64,000 nucleotides of DNA from Sphagnum magellanicum (GCA_021904315.1 CM038915.1:15500001-15564000); one strand, 5' to 3'. Positions 1-13,218 are shown, numbered from the stretch's first letter. A program made the numbers and translations. Notes: generated from the letters alone by a model not told the origin.

Positions 1-408
1 CCAAACCGAGGACCAATTCTCAAAACTAAAGCTAAGATTGCCTTTAATTACACTAGTTGGCTCCCCTGAATAAAGTGAAGGGTAAGGTTAGGGGGGTGTT
101 TTTTTGGGATAGGGTTTAAGGGTATGAGGGTTAACATTTTAATGTTTAGGTTTGAGGGGGATAGTTTAGGTCATCATTGTCATTATCATTATTATACAAT
201 TATTATTTTTAAATAATTATATTTTAACAATGTCCTTCAACATTTCAATCAACATAAACATGGTGTGCTAGAACCCTTTAGTTGTCATTAGACACATGAT
301 GATGAATCAAGTGCTAACAAGTTTATTTCATAAATGCTCATGTTTTTTTCCTTCCAAAACTATTCAATTTCTAAAATGATTGTAATTTCTTTTTTTAATA
401 CAGAAAAT

Positions 409-473
<65 letters not shown>

Positions 474-1850
474 AATAATTGCATTTCGGTCAAATTAATA
501 ATTATCCCAAATGGGTTTTTTAATTGATTTTTAATTTTTAAAATCATAATTTGTTGGAAGTGAAAAATCTTCGATGAACATACTAACTCCATGAAAATGC
601 CCATTAGACAACTAAGTTGTGGGTGATTTTATATTACATTGTTTTCTACAAAAAAATCACACCTTTTAGGGTCGAATGGTAATGGAATCAATCAAACGAA
701 GGACAAGTTGTGGCAATGTTACAGTTTTCCAAGAAAAATAAATATGAGTTAGTCAACATTATTATGATCATTATGCATGTTAATTTCTATATATGCTTAA
801 TGAAATACATTTCAAAATTATCTTGTAGGAGGGAAAATTACATTGAAAATAATAATCATCTTAATGTGGGGAAATGTAGCACAATAAATTAGTCAAATTT
901 TGAAAGAAGATAATTAATTATTCTTATTGCAATTACTTCAACATCAAAAAATTGAAATAAAGTTCAAACAATAAAGACCAAAAGAAGATGAAATGGAAAG
1001 ATTGAAACATGAACAATAAGGAAAAAATAACATGCATTTTATAAATCATTATAATGAAGACCGCATCAGGATAGCTTGGGCAAGCTTTTAATGGGTTATA
1101 AGTTGGAATAAATATATAAACCCATAGCAAAAACAAGTGTCATATGAAAAGCTTTGGAGGGAAATGTTAAAGTGTGATTTTTTAAATAATGCAATACAAA
1201 TATTTAATCCAATGCAAGGAAGTTCAAAAAACCAAGTAAGGAGGGTTATCCAATTTTGATTAATTTACAAGGAAAAAATCAAAATAACATACCATCAAGG
1301 ACATGAAGGTCAAGATTGGCAAGACAAATCAATTTATTAAACCAATCTCATGATAGTTGTCATAACCAAAGAGGTTATGTAAATGCAATGGAAACTTTTC
1401 CAAGGATATTAAGGTTCTAAATTGTTATTATTGCTTATAGTATGAGGAAATATTGTCATATGTGAAAGCAACTATAGTAAAAACAAGTGGAGAACTTAAA
1501 ATCCCAAAATGGGATTAAGTACATAACTATGGCGGTTTGGGATAATCATTAGTTTTTACAAGTGTGGAGACCAAAAGCCAAAAATAAAAATGTCCCTCAA
1601 AAAATACATACATACATACATATGTACATACATTGTCACCTTTTATTGGTAGAGTGTAAGAATGGATTCATGGAAAACACATACAACTATGGCAACCAAA
1701 AAAAAAACTTTGATGAACATCATAATAAGGTGGGCAACAATGAAAGAAAAGATGATAAAACATAATTGTTCATTTTTTACATAATGAAAATTTGTAGATG
1801 TAAAGCAATGTACTAACACATAAACCTTAGAGTTAAACAACTCAAAAATT
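1..1850. other. AT-rich intergenic DNA, no gene seen
   Basis: All reading frames are short and low in complexity and none resembles a known protein. The only structured feature is an AT dinucleotide run near 412-471. The right end leads into the outer edge of a decayed LTR retrotransposon. Confidence 0.6.
412..471. repeat. (AT)n microsatellite
   Basis: About 30 uninterrupted TA/AT dinucleotides. It is a simple sequence repeat in non-coding DNA, self-complementary and probably variable in length. Confidence 0.97.
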
Positions 1851-1857
1851 GTGAATC

Positions 1858-2060
1858 AATCACACAACACCTTCTACACTTGTATACAAAGATATAACAA
1901 CATGATTGTATTAGCCACAAATCACATAATCACATTTAACATAAAGTTGTTGTGATCACACATACTTCACAATCCAACACCTATTTTATACACCAAAACC
2001 CAAACACACCAAGAACCTTTGTATGCACATTCCAAGAACTTCCAACCAACACATACCTAG
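1858..2060 (-). repeat. 3' LTR remnant of the Copia fossil
   Basis: It shares a string of words in the same order and direction with 8340-8560, including AGATATAACAA, AGCCACAAATCACA, CCAAGAACCT and TATGCA. This is what a pair of LTRs would show after long decay. The boundaries are approximate. Confidence 0.6.
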
Positions 2061-4959
2061 GTCTTGATTTGCAATTGTCCATGTTTGCAACATAATTTGG
2101 ATAACAATATATAATCAATTGATTGTTGAATAGGGTTGAGCACTATAGGTTATCTATAGTCATGGTGACCTTTTGAAATATTCATGATGTGCTTAACATC
2201 ATGAACATGAAGAACTTTATTGTTTCACAAAACTTTGCTACTGGCTTAGAAAGTATGTGATATCCACTCTGGTCCTTTTGACTAGTAAATTGCAAGTTGA
2301 TGTAGTTGTGATATAAGACCCAAAGTGTTTTTTGGCCTTGGTGGTTGGCAAAAACCAAAATTGGTGAATTGTGGCCTAGATTAATAAGGACTACCACTAA
2401 GGTTGCATCTTGAAAACCAAACTTGATCAAAACCTTTTTGATATATCAATGTTGGTCAATCCAAATTGTCTTAGTGAATATGTTCATCATGATGTGCAAG
2501 TTGATGCATATCTAAATGTATGCTTTAGTAATGCTAAAAATGCCCTTCATTTCACCAAAAATGTGAGCTATTTTGTTTATTTTGATGTTACATGCAATCC
2601 CATCATCCACAAATATGTAAAGAATAATGCAAAGGTTTATGTTACTTACATATACATAAGGATGAATTGTAAATGGAACGAGATGATGAATGGTGAAAAA
2701 TTTATTGAACATATAATTCCAAACCCATGAAATTTTTTTGAATCAATAAAGCACAGGCTTCACCAATCACTCAATTGGGTGGTCCTCATCAACAAAAATT
2801 GACTAGTTGTTCCAAAAAACTTTCCTTGTCAATTTCACAATATAAGAATGTCATGCAAATGTCATAATTGGATAATAACATGCAACAATGGAATGGATGG
2901 TTTTGCAATTGTCGATCCCTTTTAAGTGAAACCTTTGTTACAAGGCACACTTTGAAATGAACAATGATACCATTTGTAACAAGCTTGACTATATAAACCC
3001 ATTTGGAATGCATTTTTTTTTCCCTTTGACAAATCTTGGAATATCCATGTGCCATTTCGATCAAAAAGTCATACTCTTAAATTGCATGGCTTGGATCCAC
3101 TCCTTGTGCTTGATAGACTTAATGTTTTCATCAATGGTCAATGATTCATCAATAATGTAACATTTAGTTGTCACCATGTTGCATGTATAATGTTAGGGAC
3201 ATACAAAAACATATGTTCATTTTATAATTGTATAAGCATACATTTGATATTTGAAGAAAAAATATGTTGAAAGTTTTTTGCAACCTCCAAAAGAAAGAAA
3301 AAAAGTTAACATATGCAACTATTCATAAAAGCCTAAAGTCCTACAAGACACTTATGAGTTGTTTATGGCTTATTGACAAGGTTTTAAAAACATAAGAAAC
3401 ACCTAGGCCTTGTTATTGACATTTGCAAAATTATAAATTTTATTGCATTATTGTGGGTTTGTAAAAGAATCTTAATGTGCATTCCTGCGATGTAATATGT
3501 TAGAAGGTCATGAAACATCTTTTATTCACTCTTTTCAACTCCAATTGAACATGTAATCATCACTTCGTGTTTCGAATGTTTTTTTTTGTCAAAATTCAAT
3601 TGGTTTCCCTTTATATTTGGATTTCCTTGTCTTTTTTTTTAACAAACCCATCAGTAAGTGGTGTACCACTAGGAACCACCTCACCAAAATTCATGGAAAC
3701 GCAATCCCAATTTAATTTAATTTTTAAATTTGTGATTTTAACTATTGATTGCATCAAATGGGCTTTGATTTCCCCACATATGTATACGTTATGGAAAATT
3801 TGTAAACATGTACATAGGCTACACAAGTAAGAGATTTGTGTTTTGAAAATGTCCCTCACATGTGTTCTTGAAATTCCTAACCCCTTATGATTAAATGTCA
3901 AATTGCACCATTGTAAAAAAAATTGTTAATTATAATCATTATGGTATTGTTCAAATTGTTGATTGAAACAAAAAAAATTGAAAAGTATTACAAATTTGTG
4001 AATGAAATTGCCCTTCAAGATTTCTTGGTCCTAACCTTTGAAAATTGCTCAAAACTTTATGATTATTTTAATTCACTATCTAATCAAATAAAAGGACCAT
4101 CTCAAGCGTTCTTAAAAATTTAATTGAAAATCATTAATTTCTTTCTTAAAACATGTTCCTTTTGTGTTCATGAACAAAGGAACCTAAAGTGTTACTTTCT
4201 TGAAACATTTTCCTTGACCATTCATTTCAAATACTAAAATAAAAATTTTGTAAAGCCAATTGAAGTTTCAAATTACATGATTTGGGTAGTCTTGTGATAT
4301 AAAATTTGAAATGAAGTCTTCTTTAAATGAGTCTCATGTTGTTTTGAAGTTGAATGGGTTTCAAAAATTTGGGGTGCAATGTTCCAAGTGGTACAACCCA
4401 AGGATGGGTTTGCCCTCTTTTTTCCCAATTGTGTCTTTCATATATAGTTCCTCTTTCCAATTGGAATGACCCAATTTTTGAAACAAGTATGTGGGCTTTT
4501 GGGTCTTGTTTCACATCTTTTTTGAACATCACTTACTAATGATTACATGTTTTTGCATGGGTTGCATGGTAATGTCAATGGCTAGATCGATTTCAAGAAC
4601 ATGAATTTCCTTGTTGGTCACTAGAAAGACATTTGTCCCATGATGTAAAATTGGTCAAACTAGGCTCATTATCATGTCTTTGGGATTAATGGTGCCACAT
4701 GTAGAATAATTTAGTCTAAGCTTTTAGGGGTTGCCACCACTATTTCCATAGATGGTTGCACATTTCCCATAACATGTGGCAACATTCCTTTCATTACTAG
4801 TAGTGCAATTCCCACTAAATGTTACATTCTTGCAATTGGTACATCAAAAGAAGTGGCTTATGTGGACAATGACATTGTTGGGGGCACTTCATATTTGTCA
4901 TTACCTTCATGTTGAACTCATCAAAAAATATTGGGATTAGTTGTCCCAAAGGTGGTATG

Positions 4960-5660
4960 TTTTATGTCATACTTTCGGCCTTGGGCTTATAACCAAGACT
5001 AAGGTTCTAAAGGGGGAACAAGAGAAGAAAATGTCCAAGGATTCAAACACATTCCTACAAGTGTATGAGAACGAATCCCAACATTCCAAGGTGATTTTTT
5101 TTGACTTTGAAAGTTGAGGTTTGAATTTTTGGAACAAAAGTGTAAATAACAAATGGTGTTCAAATCAAATATTCTTTAAACCATTGGAGAGGTCTTCAAG
5201 TGAAAATAATGAAAATGGGTTCATATTTTCCATTTGGATATTTAAAGTTCAAGTTATGGCCAAAAGAATGTATGTAAATCAAACTAATTAAATTGGTAGT
5301 TTTTTACCACAAAAACACCAAAAAAGGTAAAAAAAACCTTCAATTGAAATGTGCAATATGCAAAGGAGTCTTAGGACTTTTTGTCACTTTGATATAACCC
5401 TTGATATTAATCATAGAGTATATTATAAAGAGGACAGTGATGAATTCCTCCCAAGTTTAGGCCATGATGTGTCTTGTGAGTTGAGTTACTCATGGTTTAT
5501 TTGTGCACCATTTTGATTTCAATTTACATTAACTTCCTTCTTTCTTGCTTTGTGTAGATTGACTTCACCTTAGACTCTTATTTATGAATTTGTTCTAGTC
5601 CCATCACATATTAGATCCTACACCTTGTTTCTTTGTGGGAGCAAGGGAACACACCTTGAA
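4960..5660. repeat. Dispersed repeat, copy 1 (partner near 57.7-58.6 kb)
   Basis: Matching words occur in the same order here and at 57665-58600: a TTGGGCTT..CCAAG start, GGGACAAAAGTGTAAA or GGAACAAAAGTGTAAA, TTCAAATCAAA, ACCATTGGA, and a GAGTNTANTAxAAGGAGGAxAGTGATG block. The copies are in direct orientation and very diverged. No coding sequence is visible. A solo LTR or a non-autonomous element nested in the Copia fossil is possible. Confidence 0.5.
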
Positions 5661-8339
5661 TTTGCATTATGTTGCAAAATCAAGAATCAAAAGGTTTTTT
5701 ACCCTTGCTACCACTTGACAAAGTTATGGGTGCATGAACTTGGTCAAAAAATGATAATGAGAATTTTTATAATTTAATTTTTATTAATAATGAAAATTTT
5801 GTTCATTATAACCAATGATGATGCGGTGTTTATTTTTATCTAGCTTATTTTTGAGTTATCCAAAGATATGGACAAAAAAAATTTAATTTATAATGTGAAC
5901 ATGGGGAACTAAAGGCTTTACCTTGTACCACATTTGATATGTGGTTATCAAACCAAGCATATAACTACTAGTTTTCTTGAGCATGTACATTGCGGTATGA
6001 ATTATTTCTCTTGAAAACTTGGGATAAACATTGGTAGCATATATCATGGTTCTTTTCAAATAAAAAATTATGTGATCTCATTTCTAAATTTAGCTACTCC
6101 ATTTTGCTTAGGAATGTAAGCATAAGTTAATTCACACACTTGATATTCTTCTTGTCCAATTTGTTTTGATAATTCTCATTGCAAAATTCATTCCCTTTGT
6201 CAAACTTGAGGATTTTGATGGTCTTTCCAATTTCCCTCAACATCTACCCAAAGAAATTTTGTAAGAACTCAAATAATTGACTTCTCTTTAATAGAATAAA
6301 TGACAACTTGAATGATTATCCTTGAACAAAGGAAAATATTTGATTCCCACCATTAGTGGGTGTGTTGATAGGTTCACAAATATCACAATGAACCAATTCA
6401 TTGATCTCTAAATGATCTTTTCTTGATGATCCTTCCATGGGAAATACTATCTAGGTCAAAATCCTTTACGGTGTATCACTCGAGATGAAAATGAGGCACT
6501 CCTTATTTAAATCTTATATTTTGATACCCATCAATATTAAACAATATAATAACTTAAAACATCACATATCTAGAAGCATTAATGTCATTAACTCTATCTA
6601 TGTGTGTGATGAAACATGACTAATAAATGAATATAAATAGGACACAAAATTGTGAGATTTTTTTGGCATTCCTTAAAAGATTAACATTGTTATGTAATTC
6701 TTTCTATAAGCATAATTGACATAGAAAGGTGAATTCATTCTTCTCCCATTGATCATCAATTGCCATCAATAATGTCTTTGTTTTCCATTTTTTGGATCAT
6801 ATGGTGATGCACATGACCAAACATTTGTGCCAAATATCAAGACTTTGAATGACTTCCCTTTTACTTTGGACTTTGATGATGTTAGCAAAAAATGCATTCT
6901 AGTTGTTAAAGTATGATGATGGATCTATGGTCACAAATAATCTATATATGCCATATTGTTTGACATCTTTTATTACCACCTCACTTCGAATCCATAATTA
7001 ACACTTGCCCTTGGTATGGAAAACATCTATTCACCTTTGGACTCCTCAAGCTATTGAAACTAGTTTCTATCAAAGTTGCAAGCATGAATGATGGAAAGTG
7101 CATATCATCTCCTTGTTGTCAATCCATGTTCTAAAAACTATGTCACGTATGCCCTAGAGGCATACAATATCACTCCTCCAATCCTTTATATTGGTTATTT
7201 TTCTCCAATTAAGATTGGATAAATTAATAAGCACAATTGTCCACGGACTAGTTGCCTAAGCAAGAGCCAAGGGTCAAAGCCATGAAGGTTCAATGAATCT
7301 TTCCCCTAGTTGCAAACTCAGTCTCTTCTTCCTTCTAACGAATCTTCTTCTCCTCTAGGCATTTTTTGGTCCAATGGCATGTCTTTCCACAATTCCAATA
7401 GGTGGTGGTTTCCTTTTTGTTCAACTATTTCCTTCTTGCATTGCTCACCTTGCTATATGGTAAACAACGATTTTTCAAATGGGAAGCCACTCATGGATTT
7501 GAATGTGGTGACATCTATTGTGGTTCCTCCACCCCAACTAACCATTCAATGTTCAACATCATTCATCTTGGTTTCTTTTCCAATCAACCTCCTCGTCATG
7601 GTTTGTTCAATGCTAGGAATGTTCTCCTAAAATGAGTGAATCGGCCCATAACATCACTAACAACTAATTCAAAACCTTGGCCATGACAATGTTATCACTA
7701 AAAATATTGTCTCCAAGATTGGTGAGCTCACTTTTGACTTCCTTGATCTTTATCAAGAAATTAGCAACACTTTCACCTTCATGTATGGTGATGTCAAAGA
7801 AATGTTGCTAAATGTGATTTATGGACCTATGTGATTGTTGACCACTTACTTCTTTTATAGCTTGTCCAAAATTGCCTTGGAGGTCTAATAGCTCACAATA
7901 TACATTAAATCTTCTCTTCCATAGCTTGACACAAAGAAGAATTTTGTTTCACTATCCTTGACTCATGTGACAAGACCTATTATGACATATGATGGAGGCT
8001 TTGGAGTTGTGCCATCTACCATGTACATTAGCTTCTTTCCAAGAAATAGAGCTCTCATCTAGAATTGCCACATGTGAAAATTTTGCCATAAGAAGCTCTT
8101 GATATTGCCTAAAGTGTCTTGGGCATCTGCCATGGCTACCAAGTATGGGTATTTTGGACAACGACATTGACCGAAAAAAACCCAAAGAAATGACACAAAC
8201 ATGATGACTTGGCACAACACGATGCCCATAAAAAGCTCACTCAAGTACAACAACTCGACTTCTCACAAGTATCACAACTTGGCTCACACAAATACTCTAG
8301 GCACAATACCTTGAAACAAATAGAACTGAAAACAATAAT

Positions 8340-8560
8340 TGCAATGTAACATCTTGTACACTTACTTGTACACGAAGATATAACAAGAAGAATGTAATAG
8401 CCACAAATCACACTCACACACAACTTAGAGCTCTTGTGATGACACATACACACAAAGTGCTTCACACTCCAGCACCTGCTTTACGCACCAGGAATCCCAG
8501 TGGGCTCCAAGAACCTCCATATGCATGGATATCACATAAGAGAGAGGGCTTCCTTGGAGT
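8340..8560 (-). repeat. 5' LTR remnant of the Copia fossil
   Basis: This is the direct-repeat partner of 1858-2060, upstream of the gag-like region on the minus strand. On the minus strand a TATA-like CTATATAAAG lies near 8685-8694, which would suit an LTR promoter if the LTR extends that far. Confidence 0.55.
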
Positions 8561-8814
8561 ATCAAGAAACAAGACAATTGTGGTGACCAACTTCATACGA
8601 TACACTTACTATTGTGAATTCCTACTTCACCATGCTGAACATATGGCAATGTTCTTAAAACCCTTTTCATGTAAGTATCTTTATATAGAAAGCCATCACG
8701 TGGGAGAGACAAACAAAAGAACTGTGGTCGTCGTTTTTGTTGTTGCTAGAGTCTACAGACAAAACAGTTCAAGGTCAATCAAGGAGAGTTGCAATTGAAA
8801 GGATTGCACTCAAG

Positions 8815-9170
8815 AAGTGGAGAAAATTCCTGTGAAAGAGATCATGATGGATGAGAAGAGGTTGTTGGCTCTTGGTTGAAGTAGTCGAGAAAATTCCTTC
8901 AAAAGAGATGATGATGATGATGATGATGATGAAAGGTTTGCTCTTGCTTGAAGAGAAACCCCACTGAAGTCAGTGATTTTTGCTTGGAAAAACTATTGGC
9001 TGCTTGCGCAAATCTCCATGACAGCAGCAGCAGTAACAGGAATTTCATTCTAGCAACAAGCTGTGCAAAACCCTAGCAAGAACAAATCTCCATGACAGGA
9101 GCAGCAGCAGTAGCAGCATTGGGAATTTTGGATTCAAGCAACAACAAAACTGTGCAACCTCTCACCATAT
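8815..9170. repeat. Two local tandem duplications downstream of the WD40 gene
   Basis: A unit of about 70 bp (GAGAAAATTCC, AAAGAGAT, GGCTCTTG or GCTCTTG, GTTGAAG) occurs near 8818-8885 and again near 8888-8960, the second with an expanded GAT run. A second unit of about 76 bp (AAATCTCCATGACAG, then AGCAGCAG, then CTGTGCAA) occurs near 9011-9082 and 9086-9160. The region lies 3' of the WD40 gene and holds no recognisable coding sequence. Confidence 0.7.
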
Positions 9171-9576
9171 GTGCCAAACTTTTTTGCTCTCCATTATCAA
9201 GAGATTAGATCAATCAGGAAGACAGACTGATGACTCCATGTTGATCGACATGTGTTAGCTAAAGCATTTTACAACTGGTTGAATCCAGTGGAGAAAAAAT
9301 GAGAGATGATGTTATGAACATCAAATCAAATCTACAAAAAAAACTATGCAACAAAACCTGCAGTAATAATACAAAATTCTGCAACAATCAGTGCAGAAGA
9401 AAGAATTCTCATCAAATCTTGAGATCAGTTTTTCTCTGAAGAATTTGTAGTCTAGAGCACTTCTTGTTGTTTCAGCAGCAAGTGCCTAATTTTTCATTCC
9501 TTGGATTGCTGTCATTCATATGACTGGAGAAAACTGCTTCAAAGGGAGGAGGATGATCATGGTAGGCTGCTCATCA

Positions 9577-11166
9577 TCATGATGTTGGAGAGAGGAGGTT
9601 CCATCTGACAAGCTGAGGAGGAGGAGGAGGGCTTTCTTGAAAGCTGCCATCATCATCATCAGAAAAGCTTTCTTCTTCTCTATCTTGCTTAGGGACCCAC
9701 CATACCCGCACATCACAATCCATGCTCCCACTGTAAACCAAAAACCCCATTCTTGTTGTTGCAGCAGACACACTACTACTACTGCTACTACAATTACTGG
9801 TGCACAGTGATTTCACAGGTCCCTTGTGGCCTTGCATCACAGATACACAGGAATGGAGTGTGTCTTTTCCCCTGCTTCTTCTCCATACTCGAACTGTCTT
9901 ATCAGCCGACCCACTTATCAACAAATCAGCAATGGTGCTCAAGCACAGAACTGCAAGGCAATGACCTTTGAGTAAACCTGCAGGAACCATATGATGATGT
10001 TGTTTACCTCTAAGCTCATCATCATCATTGCCATCACCGCCACCGCCACCATGCTGCTTCTTCCAAACTGCAATGGTTTTGTTGCTCAATCCTGAGTACA
10101 AGATTGAGCCATCAGGACTGAGAGCTAATGCATTGACTGGAGATTTTTGGGCTGCTTCAAGAGTGGCAATTAGGGTATGATGCATTATTGCTGCTGCTTG
10201 TGGTTTCTTCTGCATAGTAGTCCTAGTAGAATGCTGAGCCTGCATCGACCTTTCCCAGACTTTGATTGTTGTGTCTGCTGAACCACTGTAAAGGAATCCC
10301 TGTTTCTCATCAATTGCAAGAGCATTGACTGCATCGATGTGTGAGGTGACAGATTCCAGACACTTGAAATCAGAGAGTCGCCAGACCTTGATGGTCTTGT
10401 CCCATGATCCTGAGTAGAGAACATCTGTGCCTGCTGCCAAGACAGAGATGGTGTCATGATGGTCTATCCACAAAGCTTTCTTGTGCCTCCACACCTGCAT
10501 GACCAACAACAACAACAAGACTCGACCCATCATCATGCCTGCTTGTTGAGAAATCCCTTCTTCTTGAAGAACTCTTGTTGTTGATTTTTGCCTTTCTTTC
10601 TCTCAAGTCTGATAGCTTTGCACATTGCTGAGGAACCTTGAACAGAGTTTCTTCATGAGAAGGTGCTGCTGCAGCAGTGCACTGACCTGAACATAGTTGT
10701 TGTTGGGTGGCAAGAAGTTGATGAGGTAGTCTTTCAGGGATGGCACAGAGGTGACAAGCCTGAGAAGTTTGTCTCGCCTCTTGGATCTTCTCCAAACCCT
10801 GATCTTGCAATCCTGATGAGCACTGATCAGTTTGTTGCCCACAACTACCAGAGACTTCACCGATCCTTCCCCACACCCAAACCGCTTAGCATTTTTCCCG
10901 TATCCAGGATGCTCCCAAGCTCGGATGTCCCCGCGATCTGATCCAGAGTAAAGCATCATGTCGTCGCCTGCAAGTGCCAAGGACATCACATTGCCTTCGT
11001 GGCCCTGCAATACGGCCACGCATCTGTGCACACCTGATGCCTGATCTGTACTACTGCTCCGCGAGAAGCTGCAGCCACTGCTGCTGCTGCTGGTACTGGC
11101 ATGAGAATCGGTGACATCGATCATCTCGGACCCAATGCTCACCGCTGCTTCCAGCATGAAAGCCAT
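9577..11166 (-). CDS. WD40-repeat protein of the JINGUBANG type (2 exons)
   Basis: Exons are complement(10687..11166) and complement(9577..10494), joined over a 192-bp intron (donor CAG|GTCAGT, acceptor ATGCAG|GTG, phase 0), giving about 465 aa. The join makes NNYVQ|VWRHKKALW, which matches the conserved junction in plant homologues. After a Ser-rich N-terminus seven WD repeats can be read from their ends: DIRAW, KIRVW, TIKVW, TIKVW, TIAVW, TVRVW, DVRVW. The order GSGSVKSL-like, SLKDY and ALWIDHHDTIS is typical of plant proteins such as JINGUBANG, a negative regulator of pollen germination in Arabidopsis. Seven repeats should form one closed propeller that binds partner proteins; no enzyme domain is seen. 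The C-terminus is acidic then proline-rich. The start is the first ATG after a GA-rich leader. Family assignment is firm, but orthology with JINGUBANG itself is inferred. Confidence 0.9.
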
Positions 11167-11206
11167 GTCCTCCGCGATGGAGCTTCTTCTATCAAAGAAG
11201 TATCTC

Positions 11207-11209
<3 letters not shown>

Positions 11210-11248
<39 letters not shown>
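11210..11248. repeat. (GA)n run in the 5' leader of the WD40 gene
   Basis: About 19 GA/CT dinucleotides lie 44 bp upstream of the WD40 start codon. On the sense (minus) strand it is a CT tract, as is common in plant 5' untranslated regions and core promoters. The same motif lies 5' of the VTT gene (55293-55336). Confidence 0.9.
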
Positions 11249-11251
<3 letters not shown>

Positions 11252-12424
11252 GTGAGAGCAAATGCTGCTTGCTGCACACCGTATGAGACTAATAAGTCGA
11301 GAGAAAAGAGGAAGCTGCTCCTCCTGTTGCTGTTGTCAAGTTTGCTACATTCTCACACATTGGGTTTGACTGCAAAGCTCGGAAGCTGGGAAAATGCACA
11401 GCCATTGCCCAACAAGTTCCAAAAGCAACAGTGGTAGCTTCCACCAGAAACAGCTCAGAAGCCGCAAAGCGCACGGAACAACACACAAAAAAAAAAGAGA
11501 AAAACACTCTAGGTAATAGAAAACAGTGCAATGAGTGCCGTTTTTCTCTGCAATCTCCGTAACTTCATCTTCTTCTCTTCTGCTTCACTTCTTCGTCTCT
11601 GCTTCTTCTTCTTCTTCTTCTTCTTCTTCTTGTTTTTTCCCTGTTCCTTGAATTCTGAGATGCAGCAGCAACGCATGTAGAGGAAAGTACAAAGGACCCA
11701 TGTCTCTGGGTGTGAAGTTCCATGTGGCAAGCAAGGAAGTACGGTACCCGAGCGACAATTTTTCTTTTCTTTCTTCTTTTTTCTTCTTCTAGTGAAGATC
11801 CGCAACAACCCACAACGATCAATTCACGATCTGGATCTCGAAAACGGCAGACCGGAATCGTAGTAACTCTTGTGAGTTTCGGGGTGAGATTCATCCATTC
11901 ATGGGGACCACCACGACAAGTGCAAAGAACCAGCTACTTAGCCAGCCAGCCAGCCAACCAGCCAGCCAGCGACTGCAAGAATCTCCGAAAGGCAGCGTAG
12001 TAATGGAGGAAAACATGGTCAGCTGTTCACAGTTGGAATTTTCAAAAGATGCTGGCTGCTGGCAGGGATATGTAAGGAGGAGGGGGGAGGTAGAGAGATT
12101 CCAGACGACGACGACACAAGTGACAACACCCAGCAAAAGAAGGAAGAGGAAAACAAAGTACATACAAGAAGAGCAGGCAAACAAAAGAGAGAAAAGAATC
12201 ATAATAAATTCCGCAGCAGCAGCAACAACAACAACTGTGCCACAAAGCAACAGTCACTGACACAGCCAGCCATATGTCTGATTGATGACAGTTGATGAAA
12301 ATGGAAGTTACTATGACGAACGACGACGAGCATCACTAGGTCGGGTACCAGCAAGCTCCAGACACATGTGATCATCTGGCTTTCTGCTGCTGCTGCTGCT
12401 GCTGCTTTGTTTGCTTGCTAGCTT

Positions 12425-12456
<32 letters not shown>

Positions 12457-12796
12457 TTGGGTATTCGGATCTGATGGCTGTTGGGCATTCGGATCTGATG
12501 CAGAAGCAACCAACCACACCAGAAATTTTTGTCATGACTTTTCCCACATGTGCAAACAGCAAGCAAGCCAAACGGTCTTCTCTTCTTCTTCTTCTTCTTC
12601 TTCTTGTGTTTCTGGGGTTTTTGTTTTTTTGTTTTTTGTTTTTTGGGCCCTAAACTCTTCTCTTACTTTGTAAAATGAGAAGCTGCTGTGGCAACAACCC
12701 ACAATCCCAGAGAGCCTAGACTCCAGAGAGCAAAACCTAGCAGAGACTTGAGAGTGCACCAGAGCACATGAGAGACTATACAAGGTACAATTTGTT
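11249..12796. other. 5' flank of the WD40 gene, rich in simple repeats
   Basis: Reading frames here are driven by CTT, CAG, AGCC and GGCT repeats and look non-coding. Notable are CTTCTT runs (11597-11632 and 12585-12605), an AGCC run at 11941-11970 and a GGCT run at 12425-12455. A short duplication (GGCTGTTGGG, then ATTCGGATCTGATG) follows at about 12450-12500. It probably contains the promoter and 5' UTR of the WD40 gene, but no TATA box can be assigned with confidence. Confidence 0.5.
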
Positions 12797-13218
12797 GGGC
12801 TTGCCTACTACCAAGGCAAGGATGTTGTGTTCAGATTCATTATAGAGTACTAGTGTGAACCCCGCGCATAATGCACAGGTGTGTTATTTCAACAATGTTT
12901 GGTTGATGTTTTTGGTTTTTTGATAGTAGCTTCAGGGATTTTTCATAGGCCCCTAGGTACATAATAATAATAATAGGTCTATTTAATTATATGAGGCATT
13001 TTTGAAACATGATATTTTGGCTAAATTGTGTTGAAACTGGAGATTAGCTATAGAGTTATAATAATATCTTGAAGGATTTTTTGGTTTCTTTTAGAGGATT
13101 TTTTTTTTTGAAGATTATATTTTTTTGCATGGTGAAATAATATTTGAGTTTTCGTAATTCTTCTTTTGCCTTACGATACTTTTTAATTTAGATGGCAAAG
13201 TCACAGTGTGACACACCC
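12797..13218 (+). repeat. 400-bp dispersed repeat, copy A (inverted relative to copy B)
   Basis: It aligns through its length with the reverse complement of 28435-28830. Shared words, in order, include CAAGGCAAGGAT, AGATTCATTATAGAGTA, GGCCCCTAGGTA, TTTTTGAAACATGATATTTTG, TATAGAGTTATAATA, GGTTTCTTTTAGAGGATTTTT, TTTTTGCATGGT, TTCTTCTTTTGCCTTA and GATACTTTTTAAT. Copy A carries about 95 extra bases near 12850-12945 that include ACCCCGCGCATAATGCACAGG. No coding capacity and no clear terminal inverted repeats are seen. Confidence 0.85.

Larger units (their letters stand above)
1850..8720 (-). mobile_element. Fossil Copia-type (Ty1/copia) LTR retrotransposon, broken
   Basis: Read on the minus strand, pieces appear in Copia order. 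A gag-like stretch lies near 7850-8130, with Copia gag wording such as LWQNFHMWQF and VDGTTPKPP. A zinc-knuckle region follows near 7350-7420, an integrase core piece near 6100-6300, and the start of the reverse transcriptase near 2800-3150 (KWVY followed by a lysine- and valine-rich stretch). An RNase H-like piece lies near 2250-2430. Integrase before reverse transcriptase is the Copia order. Related sequence at 1858-2060 and 8340-8560 looks like the two LTRs. The copy carries many breaks and its LTRs have diverged strongly, so it is old. Another repeat (about 4960-5660) appears to lie inside it. The outer ends are not resolved. Confidence 0.75.

Noticed and set aside
8436-8798. A 120-codon plus-strand frame
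   Set aside because: It lies in the LTR remnant of the Copia fossil and has no protein family likeness.
10454-10876. Open frame of 140 codons overlapping the WD40 gene on the same strand
   Set aside because: It crosses the well-supported intron in another frame; the WD40 frame explains the sequence.
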